From positions 186,001 through 250,000 of the forward strand of contig NZ_JASZYE010000004.1 in assembly GCF_030317145.1 (NCBI RefSeq): a stretch of 64,000 nucleotides of DNA, in the 5' to 3' direction. Positions 1 to 7,423 of the stretch are shown piece after piece. Under the pieces are notes generated by a model. It was given only the letters and a program-made list of their open reading frames with translations. It searched no databases and was not told the origin of the DNA. Source of the DNA: Variovorax flavidus. GTDB lineage: Bacteria > Pseudomonadota > Gammaproteobacteria > Burkholderiales > Burkholderiaceae_C. Within the stretch, counting starts at the first letter, position 1. Each line of letters starts with the position of its first letter. The position numbers and the translations under genes were made by a program.

Positions 1-1551
1 ATCGCCAGCGCGCTGGGCGTGGCCATCGGGTTTGGTGTGCACTACGCGTTCGTGGTGCTGCTCGCGGGGCTGGTGCAAAGCGCGCTGCCCGCACCGACGC
101 TCTGGCCGGTCATCTTCGGCTTCGGCGTGGGGCTCACGTTGCTGTTCGCCTTTGGCCTGCCGCCGGTGCTGCAACTCGCGCGCGTGCCGCCGCTGCGCGT
201 GATCCGGCGCGACGTGGGCAACCTGAAGCCCGCATCGATCGCCGTGCTCGGGCTGGGCGTCGCAGGTTTTGCCGCGCTGCTCGTGGCCGCCAGCAGCGAC
301 CTGAAGCTGGGGCTCATCGCCGTCGGCGGCTTTGCGGCAGCCGTGGCCGTGTTCGCGTTGCTGAGCTGGATCGCGGTGATCCTTCTGCGCCGCAGCGTCA
401 ACGAGACCACGGCGCCGCGCTGGCTGGTGCTCGCCACGCGCCAGATTTCCGCGCGGCCCGCGTATGCGGTGGTGCAGGTCAGCGCACTGGCTGTGGGCTT
501 GCTCGCGTTGATCCTGCTGGTGCTGTTGCGCACGGACCTCGTGTCGAGCTGGCGCAAGGCCACGCCGCCGGATGCACCGAACCGCTTCGTCATCAACGTG
601 ATGCCGGACCAGAGCGACGTGTTCCAGAAGACGCTGCGCGACAACGGCGTGCGAAAGTTCGACTGGTATCCGATGATTCGCGGCCGCCTGGTGGCCGTCA
701 ACGACAAGCCGGTGTCGCCCGACGACTACCTGGACGATCGCGCGAAGCGGCTGGTCGATCGCGAGTTCAACCTGAGCAACAGCGTCGACGCACCGGCGCA
801 CAACATCGTCACTGCCGGCACGTGGAAGCCGGGCGCGGCGGGCGAGGTGAGCGTCGAGGAGGGTCTCGCCCAGACGCTGGGCCTGAAGCTCGGCGACACG
901 CTGCGCTTCGACATCGGCGGCATGCAGAACGACGCGCGCATCACGTCATTGCGCAAGGTCGACTGGGGATCGATGCATGCGAACTTCTTTGTGATGTACA
1001 CGGTGGCCTCGCTGGCCGACGTGCCGGTCACGTACATGGGTGCGTTCCGCGCGCCCGACGTGAAGGGCTTCGACAACGCGTTGGTGCGCACCTATCCGAA
1101 CGTGACCAACGTCGACATGAGCGCAACGATCGGGCAGGTGCAGCGCGTGCTCGACCAGGTGATCCGCGCGGTGGAGTTCCTGTTCGGCTTCACGCTGGCG
1201 GCGGGGCTGGTGGTGCTGTTCGCGGCCGTCACTGCCACGCGCGAGGAGCGCGCCCGCGAGTTCGCGGTGATGCGTGCGGTGGGTGCGCGGGCGAGCCTGC
1301 TGCGGCAAGTGCAACGCGCCGAGCTGGTGGGCGTCGGCCTGCTGGCGGGCTTCCTGGCGAGCATCGTGGCCTCGGTCATCGGCTGGGCGCTCGCACGCTT
1401 CGTGTTCGACTTCACGTGGACCGCGTCACCGCTGGTTCCCGTTGCAGGTGCGCTGGCAGGTGCTGTCCTGGCGCTCGCAGCCGGCTGGTGGGGGCTGCGC
1501 GAGGTGCTTCGTCGACCCGTGGTGGCGACGCTGCGGCAGGCCGCGGAATAG
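1..1551 (+). CDS. FtsX-family ABC transporter permease (5' partial)
   Basis: The frame is open from the first base and ends with TAG at 1549-1551, so the N-terminal part lies outside the window; 516 residues are visible. Hydrophobic segments occur at about residues 13-55, 79-128 and 155-180. A soluble, presumably periplasmic, region follows to about residue 385, and a final set of membrane helices sits near 391-410, 440-465 and 475-495. Paired FtsX-like bundles around a MacB-type extracytoplasmic domain suggest a YbbP-like permease that works with a YbbA-type ATPase in moving lipids or hydrophobic compounds out of the inner membrane. The ATPase is not in the window. The substrate is unknown. 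Confidence 0.8.
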   Translation: MASALGVAIGFGVHYAFVVLLAGLVQSALPAPTLWPVIFGFGVGLTLLFAFGLPPVLQLARVPPLRVIRRDVGNLKPASIAVLGLGVAGFAALLVAASSDLKLGLIAVGGFAAAVAVFALLSWIAVILLRRSVNETTAPRWLVLATRQISARPAYAVVQVSALAVGLLALILLVLLRTDLVSSWRKATPPDAPNRFVINVMPDQSDVFQKTLRDNGVRKFDWYPMIRGRLVAVNDKPVSPDDYLDDRAKRLVDREFNLSNSVDAPAHNIVTAGTWKPGAAGEVSVEEGLAQTLGLKLGDTLRFDIGGMQNDARITSLRKVDWGSMHANFFVMYTVASLADVPVTYMGAFRAPDVKGFDNALVRTYPNVTNVDMSATIGQVQRVLDQVIRAVEFLFGFTLAAGLVVLFAAVTATREERAREFAVMRAVGARASLLRQVQRAELVGVGLLAGFLASIVASVIGWALARFVFDFTWTASPLVPVAGALAGAVLALAAGWWGLREVLRRPVVATLRQAAE

Positions 1552-1563
1552 GTGCGCTGGCGG

Positions 1564-2124
1564 ATGGCTGAGTGCATCGAGTTCGACACCGAACGCCTGC
1601 ATCTGCGGCAATGGCGGGCCACCGATCGGGAACCCTTCGCGCAGCTGAACGCCGATCCGCGCGTGATGGAGTTCTTCCCCGCGCCGCTCTCGCGCGCCGA
1701 GAGCGATGCGGTGGCAGACCGTTGCGCGCAGGGCATCGTGGAAAGAGGCTGGGGGTTCTGGGTGGTCGAAGAACGCGCGAGCGGGAATCCCATCGGCTTC
1801 ACCGGACTGAATGTGCCAAGGGCCGATCTGCCGTGCTCTCCGTGCGTCGAGATCGGCTGGCGGCTGGCGCGTGAGTATTGGGGCAAGGGCTATGCGACAG
1901 AGGCTGCACGGGGCGCCTTGAGAGTGGGGTTCGGGCGGCTTGCCTTGCCGGAGATTGTTGCTTTCACTGCGGTGCCCAATTTGCCCTCGGAAGCGGTGAT
2001 GAAACGGCTGGGGATGGTGGCTGATGGGACCTTTGAGCATCCGGCGATTCCTGGGGGGCATCCGCTTCGCTTGCATAAGCTCTACCGGCTTGCGCGTGAC
2101 GCCTGGCTTGCTCGGGGCTTGTAG
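1564..2124 (+). CDS. GNAT-family N-acetyltransferase (RimJ/RimL-like)
   Basis: A protein of 186 residues from the ATG at 1564; a GTG at 1552 directly after the permease stop would add four residues. The order is that of RimJ/RimL-type acetyltransferases: an N-terminal ERLHLRQW strand, the central IGWRLAREYWGKGYATEA segment that matches the acetyl-CoA pyrophosphate-binding loop, and a late SEAVMKRLGM helix. It would transfer acetyl from acetyl-CoA to an amine, either a protein N-terminus or a small molecule. The gene follows the permease with almost no gap and may be co-transcribed, but no functional link is obvious. The substrate cannot be read from the sequence. Confidence 0.82.
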   Translation: MAECIEFDTERLHLRQWRATDREPFAQLNADPRVMEFFPAPLSRAESDAVADRCAQGIVERGWGFWVVEERASGNPIGFTGLNVPRADLPCSPCVEIGWRLAREYWGKGYATEAARGALRVGFGRLALPEIVAFTAVPNLPSEAVMKRLGMVADGTFEHPAIPGGHPLRLHKLYRLARDAWLARGL

Positions 2125-2151
2125 GTCCAGGGTTTTGAAGGCGTTGGGGGG

Positions 2152-2341
2152 CGTCGTCGGGCGGTGTGCCCTGTGCCGGCCGACGTCACCGGCCGCTTCG
2201 CGGCTTCCCTGCGCTGCTCGCGGTACGCGGGGTCCGCGCAAACTCGCTTCGCTCAAACACGCGCGGCCCTTTTTCCGCGTACCGCTGCGCTGCTCGGCGG
2301 TGCCTCAACGGCCGGCCCAGGGCACACCGCCCGACGACGCG
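2152..2341. repeat. Extragenic palindromic element A
   Basis: The outer arms 2152-2184 and 2309-2341 are inverted copies with few mismatches; both contain GGGCGGTGTGCCCTG or its complement. Inside lies a core of about 41 bases (2228-2268) that recurs in the opposite orientation in the second element at 2498-2541. No gene is visible here. It resembles the small dispersed palindromic elements found between genes in Comamonadaceae. Confidence 0.7.
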
Positions 2342-2435
2342 GGACGCTGCGGTCGAACTGTCCGCTTCAATGGTTGTGAATGCGCGCAGGCTGGGACGTT
2401 GGAGGCGCGCAGAACCGTTGCACACCCCAAAGCTC

Positions 2436-2610
2436 GGTAGGCGGTGCGGGTTGGGCGACCCCTCTACGCCGCCGAAGCGCGCAGCTTCAGGCGGATCAGG
2501 GCCGCGCGTGTTTGAGCGCAGCGAGTTTGCGCGGACCCCGCCTGAAGCGAGCACTGCAGGGCAGCCCGAAGGGCCGGTGTAGCGGGGTCGACCGGCCCGC
2601 ACCGCCTACC
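2436..2610. repeat. Extragenic palindromic element B
   Basis: The outer arms 2436-2471 and 2576-2610 are inverted copies (GGTAGGCGGTGCGGG against CCCGCACCGCCTACC). They enclose a core at 2498-2541 that is the reverse complement of the core of element A. The two elements therefore share an inside but have unrelated arms. The stretch between the acetyltransferase and the oxygenase holds nothing else that I can recognise. Confidence 0.7.
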
Positions 2611-2659
2611 GGGCGCCCCTCCAAGGAAAAGGAAAACAGCCCCAAAACAAGGCCACAAC

Positions 2660-3685
2660 CTAAAGAACTTCATCCCGAAGCTGAGGAAACACCTTGGACA
2701 CTTTGGCAAGCAAGTAGTCACCGTACTTGCCGCTGAAGGCATGCACATTCGCGCGATCCCAGCGTGCAGCACTGTCATCCTGTGCATTGGCACCGACAAG
2801 TCCTTCGATGCGTTGCACACGCGCCTCGAAGTTGGGGTCGAAGAAGAGCGGAAAGGACAGCCGATCGCGACCCGAGGTGTTGCGCGTCACGCGGTGCGGC
2901 GTCGATTTGTAGAGCCCGCCGGTCATGCGGTCGAGCATGTCGCCGATATTGCAGACGAAGGAATGCGGCACCGGCGGTGCTTCGATCCACCCTTCCGGCG
3001 TGCGCACCTGCAGACCGCCCACATCGTCCTGGCGAAGGATCGTGAGCAGGCCATAGTCCGTGTGCTCGCCGACGCCCCAATGCACGTCCATGCCATCGGG
3101 CACCGGCTGGGTCGGGTAGTTGAAGATGCGAAACAGGATCAGCGGATCGGCCGTATAGCGCTCGGCGAAGTACGTCGCCTGCAAGCCAAGGCTCAGCGCG
3201 ATGCCTTCTATCAAACGATGGCCCAGCCGCGTGACCGCGTCGATGTAGGCGAGCACGGTGTCGCGGAATCCTTCGATGTCCGGAAAGAGATTTGGCCCGT
3301 GCACCGGCGTGCGAGCCCGCACCAGCGGATGGTCTTCAGGCAGTTCGGTCCCGAGATAGAGGCCTTCCTTCCAGTCAGGCCGGCCCGAGGTCAATTCGCC
3401 TGCGAGCGGGAAATAGCCGCGCCACGCGCGTCCGCCCAGCGCCATCCGCCACTGCATCTTGGCGGCCTCGTCGAGTGCGAAGAAACGGCGGCTCAGGTCT
3501 TCGAGCCGCTCCACGAGGCCCTCGTCGACGCCATGGCCCGTGACATAGAAAAAGCCGTGCGCACGGCATGCGGCGCCGATCCGTGCGGCCACCTCGTCGC
3601 GACCGGGGGAATCGGCCACCAGCGCCGAAACGTCGATGACGGGCAGGGCATCGCTGCCGGAGGAGGGTGGGGTCAAATCACGCAT
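2660..3685 (-). CDS. 2-oxoglutarate/Fe(II)-dependent oxygenase, isopenicillin-N-synthase-like
   Basis: A protein of 341 residues from the ATG at 3685; a TTG at 3703 would add six residues. It has the DIOX_N region (residues 16-130, VIDVSALV and AHGFFYVTGHGV) and the jelly-roll 2OG-Fe(II) domain. The iron ligands are visible as H208-T-D210 and H264, and the 2-oxoglutarate-binding R-x-S is R275-L-S277. It should therefore couple 2-oxoglutarate decarboxylation to oxidation of an unknown substrate in the cytoplasm. The gene is divergent from the truncated haemoglobin gene with a gap of only about 39 bases, so they probably share a control region. All catalytic residues are intact. Bacterial relatives are often annotated only by family. 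Confidence 0.9.
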   Translation of the reverse strand: MRDLTPPSSGSDALPVIDVSALVADSPGRDEVAARIGAACRAHGFFYVTGHGVDEGLVERLEDLSRRFFALDEAAKMQWRMALGGRAWRGYFPLAGELTSGRPDWKEGLYLGTELPEDHPLVRARTPVHGPNLFPDIEGFRDTVLAYIDAVTRLGHRLIEGIALSLGLQATYFAERYTADPLILFRIFNYPTQPVPDGMDVHWGVGEHTDYGLLTILRQDDVGGLQVRTPEGWIEAPPVPHSFVCNIGDMLDRMTGGLYKSTPHRVTRNTSGRDRLSFPLFFDPNFEARVQRIEGLVGANAQDDSAARWDRANVHAFSGKYGDYLLAKVSKVFPQLRDEVL

Positions 3686-3724
3686 GCCCCGATGGTGCCG
3701 CAAGTCTTGGAGACAATGTCACCC

Positions 3725-4144
3725 ATGCAAATTCAGGATAAACCGCCGTTCGACACGCCCTTCGAATGGATCGGCGGCGAAGACAAGGTCCACGCCCTGG
3801 TCGAACGCTTCTACGATCTCATGGACCTCGAGCCGGCCTACGCGCAATTGCGCGCCGTGCATGGCACGACGCTGGACAACGCGCGGCAACGCCTTTTCTG
3901 GTTCCTCTGCGGCTGGCTCGGCGGCCCGCAGCACTACACCGACCGCTTCGGCCATCCGATGCTGCGCGCCCGCCATCTGCCCCAAAGCATCGGCGGCCAC
4001 AGCATCGGCATCAAGGAGCGCGATCAATGGCTCGCGTGCATGGACCAGGCGATGGGTGAAACCGGCGTGCCGGAAGACTTGCGTGAGCGCCTGCGCGGGT
4101 CCTTCTTCCAGACCGCCGACTGGATGCGCAACCGCGGCGAGTAG
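3725..4144 (+). CDS. Group II truncated haemoglobin (2/2 globin)
   Basis: A protein of 139 residues, the usual size of group II (trHbO-type) globins. FEWIGGED at residues 13-20 is the family opening. Y30 is in the position of the B10 tyrosine, H84 in LRARH is the likely proximal haem ligand, and W102 corresponds to the conserved G8 tryptophan. Group II globins bind O2 or NO in the cytoplasm and are linked to oxygen delivery or NO and peroxide detoxification. It is divergent from an O2-using oxygenase, which makes a shared response to oxygen plausible; that link is inference. The ATG at 3725 is chosen because the frame upstream lies over the oppositely oriented oxygenase. Confidence 0.9.
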   Translation: MQIQDKPPFDTPFEWIGGEDKVHALVERFYDLMDLEPAYAQLRAVHGTTLDNARQRLFWFLCGWLGGPQHYTDRFGHPMLRARHLPQSIGGHSIGIKERDQWLACMDQAMGETGVPEDLRERLRGSFFQTADWMRNRGE

Positions 4145-4159
4145 ACCGCTGGGCGCCGG

Positions 4160-4816
4160 TCAGCGCCGCGACGGTGCCAGCAGCACCACCAGCGCCCCCG
4201 CACCGCCTTCAGCCGGCTTGGCCTGCACGAAGGCCAGCGTTTCGTTCTTCTGGATCAACCAGCGCTGCACCTTCGCCTTGAGCACCGGCTGCTTGCCCGG
4301 CGAGCCCAGGCCCTTGCCGTGCACCACGCGCACGCAGCGCAGACCCTGCTTGTAGGCCTCGCGGATGAAGGCGCCGAGCGCGTCGCGTGCTTCGTCGCTG
4401 CGCATGCCGTGCAGGTCGATTTCGCGCTGGATCGACCACTCGCCCGCACGCAGCTTGCGCGTCACATCGGTGTTGATGCCCGGGCGGCGGAAGCTCATCG
4501 CATCGTCGGTGTCGAGCAGGGTGCTCACGTCGAATTCGTCGGACAACGATTCGCGCATCACGCGCTGCTCGTCCAACTGCTGCTGCACCGGGATGGGCGC
4601 CGGAGGCTCGGGCGCCAGCGGCACTGCCGCCTTTTGCCGCAGGGGCTGCGTGGCGCCGATCGCGCGGGAGAAGAGGTCCTGGTCGGCCAGGCGCTTCTTC
4701 TGCTCCGCCGCTTGCGCCGCGGCTTCAGCCGCGTCGCGCTCGCGCTGTTCGGCGAGCGAGCGTTGCACCTGCTTCAGGTCGGCAAGGCTCTTGAGATTCT
4801 TGGATTTGGCGGGCAT
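4160..4816 (-). CDS. Smr/MutS2-type domain protein
   Basis: A protein of 218 residues from the ATG at 4816. The N-terminal half is charged and helical (alanine, glutamate, lysine and arginine runs at residues 10-50), followed by a linker. The C-terminal Smr domain covers about residues 130-215, with the IDLHGMRSDEA opening and the VVHGKGLGSP loop that characterise this nuclease-like fold. Stand-alone Smr proteins are thought to act on branched or damaged DNA or on RNA. It lies just downstream of the sensor kinase gene on the same strand with a gap of about 23 bases, so it may be the last gene of that transcription unit, though a functional link is not obvious. Confidence 0.85.
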   Translation of the reverse strand: MPAKSKNLKSLADLKQVQRSLAEQRERDAAEAAAQAAEQKKRLADQDLFSRAIGATQPLRQKAAVPLAPEPPAPIPVQQQLDEQRVMRESLSDEFDVSTLLDTDDAMSFRRPGINTDVTRKLRAGEWSIQREIDLHGMRSDEARDALGAFIREAYKQGLRCVRVVHGKGLGSPGKQPVLKAKVQRWLIQKNETLAFVQAKPAEGGAGALVVLLAPSRR

Positions 4817-4839
4817 GGAAATTGGGCGATAGAGAGGGC

Positions 4840-6789
4840 TCAGGCAACAACCGCGGCCTCGATGGGACAACGCAGTTCCATTGTGGTTCCCGAGGTGCCG
4901 GAGCGGATATCGAGCGTTCCGCCCAGGCGCGCGGCGCGGGCGTGCATGTTCTTCAGTCCCATGCCAGCCGATGAGCGAGACGCGGCATCGGGCGCAAAGC
5001 CTTGCCCATTGTCCCGGATCGAAAGGGCAAGCTGCCCCTGCCTGGCGTCGATGCGGATGTCGACCCGGGTAGCGCAGCTGTGCTTGAGCACGTTGGCGAG
5101 CGCTTCCTGCAACACGCGCAGGAAATCGAGGCCGCGCTTGCCGGTGAGCTGGCAGGTCTCCAGGCCTTCGAGGCTCCAGTGGCATTCGATGTTCGCCGCT
5201 TCCAGCAGGCGGGTGCTCCGGTGGCGCACCGGCACCAGCCGCTCGGCCAGTTCGTCGGTGTCGTCGAAGGCCGAGCTCTCGATGATGAGGCGCAGGTCGT
5301 CGTTGACTTCCTTGAGCGCCCACAGCGCCACGCCATCCACTTCGCCCTCACGGTTGCCCAGCGTGTGGATGTGGCTGCTCAGGGTCATGCCCAGCCCATC
5401 GTGGAGGTCACGCACCAGGCTCAGGCGTTCGGTCAGCCGGGTCTGGACCAGCTCGGCCGCGTGCTGGCGGCTCAGGCCGTCCGCGAGGCGACGGGTGGCT
5501 TCGTCGACGCGCTGCCGCAGCTCGGCATTGAAGTTCTCCACCAGCCGCAGGCCCTTGACCATGCGCCAGGTCAGCGCAAAGGAGATGCCTAGAAGCGTCG
5601 CACTGGCCGACAGCGGCGCGTAGTAGCGGTTGCCGGGCAGCCATTGGAGGAACACCAGCGTGTCGTGCGCGGCCGCCACCACGGGGAGCATCAGGCACAG
5701 CGCCAGCACTGCAACCTCCATGCGCCGCGAACGGAATGCGTGCCGCACGATCAACGCGCAGCCGCCGAGGTAGATGGCCAGCGTGCCGAGCACCGTGGCG
5801 CTGCGCACCGGCTCCTGCAGGGCTTGCGGCGCCAGGATGAGTGTCGCGATGCACGCGCCGCCGACAGCCAGGATCGACCACTGCAGGCGTCGCCCCGCGA
5901 GATCGCAGAAATGCAGCGCGAAGAGGAAGAAGGAGGTGAGGCTGGCCAGCAGCGTGACGTGGTTGGCGCGCTGGAATGCATCGGTGCTGGCAAAAGGCCA
6001 GGCTTCCACCGCGACGAAGTTGTACGAGAACAGCACCCACAGCAGCGAGAACAGGCTGAACCAGCCGTACGAGACCTCGGCACGCCGCAGAAGCCAGAGC
6101 ATGCCGTAGACGATGCCCATCACCAGCGTCAGGCCGATGCCGACGAGCTGCAGCGTTCGCTGCATCACGTTGATCTGCCGGAAGGTCGATTTGACGAGGG
6201 CGGGTTCGCCGCGCGACACCGCGCCGAGTCCGGGTTGGTACGCCGACATGCCCGACACGCGCACGAGCAGTTCGTTGGTGCCGGGCCGCAGGAGCGGCGC
6301 GTCGAGCAGCCAATGCCGCGGCATGTTCCAGGAGCGCGACAGCGGCTCCGCCAGGTGGGTATCGCGTCCGATCAGGCTGCCGTTCAGGTACATGGCGCCG
6401 GCCATGTTGACGTACTCGACCATCAGGCCGAGCGGCTGCACCTGCGATACATCTGCCGCCTCGGTCCAGCGGAGCCGGTACCAGACCACGCCGTCGAAGC
6501 CGGGCCAGCGCGTGGCCCAGTTGTCCGGCAGGGTGACCGTCGTCCAGCCGCCGGATGGGGGAGAAGTGGCGTTCCAGTCCGACCGCACGGCCTCGACCTG
6601 ATCGAAGCTCCGGGACAGCGGCGTCGCCGCATCGGTCGGCGCGCCGTGGGCGGCGGTGAAGACGAACAGGCAGGCGACAAGCAGGCCTGCCCGGCGGATC
6701 AGGGCAGCAAGCCGTGCGCGCGCGCGCTGTAGACCGCGCCAGCACGGGACCGCACCGCTAGCTTGCGGTAGATGTTCTTGGCGTGGCAT
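4840..6789 (-). CDS. Sensor histidine kinase with periplasmic 7TM-DISM-like input
   Basis: A protein of 649 residues from the ATG at 6789. A hydrophobic signal segment is at about 35-50, then a beta-rich periplasmic domain (60-205), then seven or so membrane helices (about 210-410), a short coiled coil, and a HisKA_3-type kinase. The phosphoacceptor is H463 in VRDLHDGLG. The N box is EALANVLKHS and the G box DNGQGF. It should autophosphorylate and pass phosphate to the response regulator encoded just upstream. The start overlaps that gene by 91 bases; no other ATG precedes the signal segment, so either the overlap is real or a rare start nearer the regulator stop is used. The ligand is unknown. 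Confidence 0.87.
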   Translation of the reverse strand: MPRQEHLPQASGAVPCWRGLQRARARLAALIRRAGLLVACLFVFTAAHGAPTDAATPLSRSFDQVEAVRSDWNATSPPSGGWTTVTLPDNWATRWPGFDGVVWYRLRWTEAADVSQVQPLGLMVEYVNMAGAMYLNGSLIGRDTHLAEPLSRSWNMPRHWLLDAPLLRPGTNELLVRVSGMSAYQPGLGAVSRGEPALVKSTFRQINVMQRTLQLVGIGLTLVMGIVYGMLWLLRRAEVSYGWFSLFSLLWVLFSYNFVAVEAWPFASTDAFQRANHVTLLASLTSFFLFALHFCDLAGRRLQWSILAVGGACIATLILAPQALQEPVRSATVLGTLAIYLGGCALIVRHAFRSRRMEVAVLALCLMLPVVAAAHDTLVFLQWLPGNRYYAPLSASATLLGISFALTWRMVKGLRLVENFNAELRQRVDEATRRLADGLSRQHAAELVQTRLTERLSLVRDLHDGLGMTLSSHIHTLGNREGEVDGVALWALKEVNDDLRLIIESSAFDDTDELAERLVPVRHRSTRLLEAANIECHWSLEGLETCQLTGKRGLDFLRVLQEALANVLKHSCATRVDIRIDARQGQLALSIRDNGQGFAPDAASRSSAGMGLKNMHARAARLGGTLDIRSGTSGTTMELRCPIEAAVVA

Positions 6790-7370
6790 TCGACTGTGTT
6801 GATGGACAGGGACAGGCTCCGGGCGATCTCGCGGTTGCTGTGACCCTGCGCGACCAGCCGCAGTACATCCATCTCGCGTTCGCTCAGTTCGGCGGTGGCC
6901 GCCGCCGGTGCGGGGGCCGCGTCGATGGTAGCAAGCGCCGCCGCCGGCTGCGGCGCCGCCATGAGCTTGAGGATGCGGCGCGCGATCACCGGGTCGATCG
7001 GCGCGCCGCCGCGCTGCATGCTGCCGAGGGAGAGTTCGAGTTCCATGTCGCTGCCGTTCTTCAGCAAATAGCCGACGGCGCCGCCGCGGATGGCCTGCAG
7101 CACCGTGGCATCGTCGCCCAGGCTGGAGACCACCACGGCATCGACATCAGGCGCATGGGTCTGCATCCACGGCAGGAGATCCAGCCCGCTGCCGTCGGGC
7201 AGGCCGACGTCGAGCAGCGCGAGGTCGAAATGACCTCGCGCCAGTTGCTCGCGCGCCTCGGCCAGCGTTCCGGCCATGGCGCAGCGTGCCTGCGGTGCGG
7301 CCTGGGCGGCCACGCGTTCCAGGCGATGGCGCACGGCCTGGTCATCGTCGACGATCAGAATTTCTTCCAC
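6699..7370 (-). CDS. LuxR/NarL-family response regulator
   Basis: A protein of 223 residues from a GTG at 7370. The receiver domain spans residues 1-120, with the acidic cluster at D8-D10, the phosphorylated D54 in LLDVGLP, and a lysine in YLLKNGSD. An alanine/proline-rich linker follows. The LuxR-type helix-turn-helix covers residues 160-215 (LSEREMDVLRLVAQGHSNRE and SINTVECHAKN). It is translationally coupled to the downstream HisKA_3 kinase, the usual pairing for NarL-type regulators. The neighbouring large exoprotein gene on the same strand ends 53 bases upstream, so the pair may affect surface functions, but no binding site can be pointed to. Confidence 0.92.
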   Translation of the reverse strand: MEEILIVDDDQAVRHRLERVAAQAAPQARCAMAGTLAEAREQLARGHFDLALLDVGLPDGSGLDLLPWMQTHAPDVDAVVVSSLGDDATVLQAIRGGAVGYLLKNGSDMELELSLGSMQRGGAPIDPVIARRILKLMAAPQPAAALATIDAAPAPAAATAELSEREMDVLRLVAQGHSNREIARSLSLSINTVECHAKNIYRKLAVRSRAGAVYSARAHGLLP

Positions 7371-7423
7371 TGCGGCCTCTGCATCTCTACTTCCAACAGG
7401 TGTGCATTGTCGATGGAGCCGGG

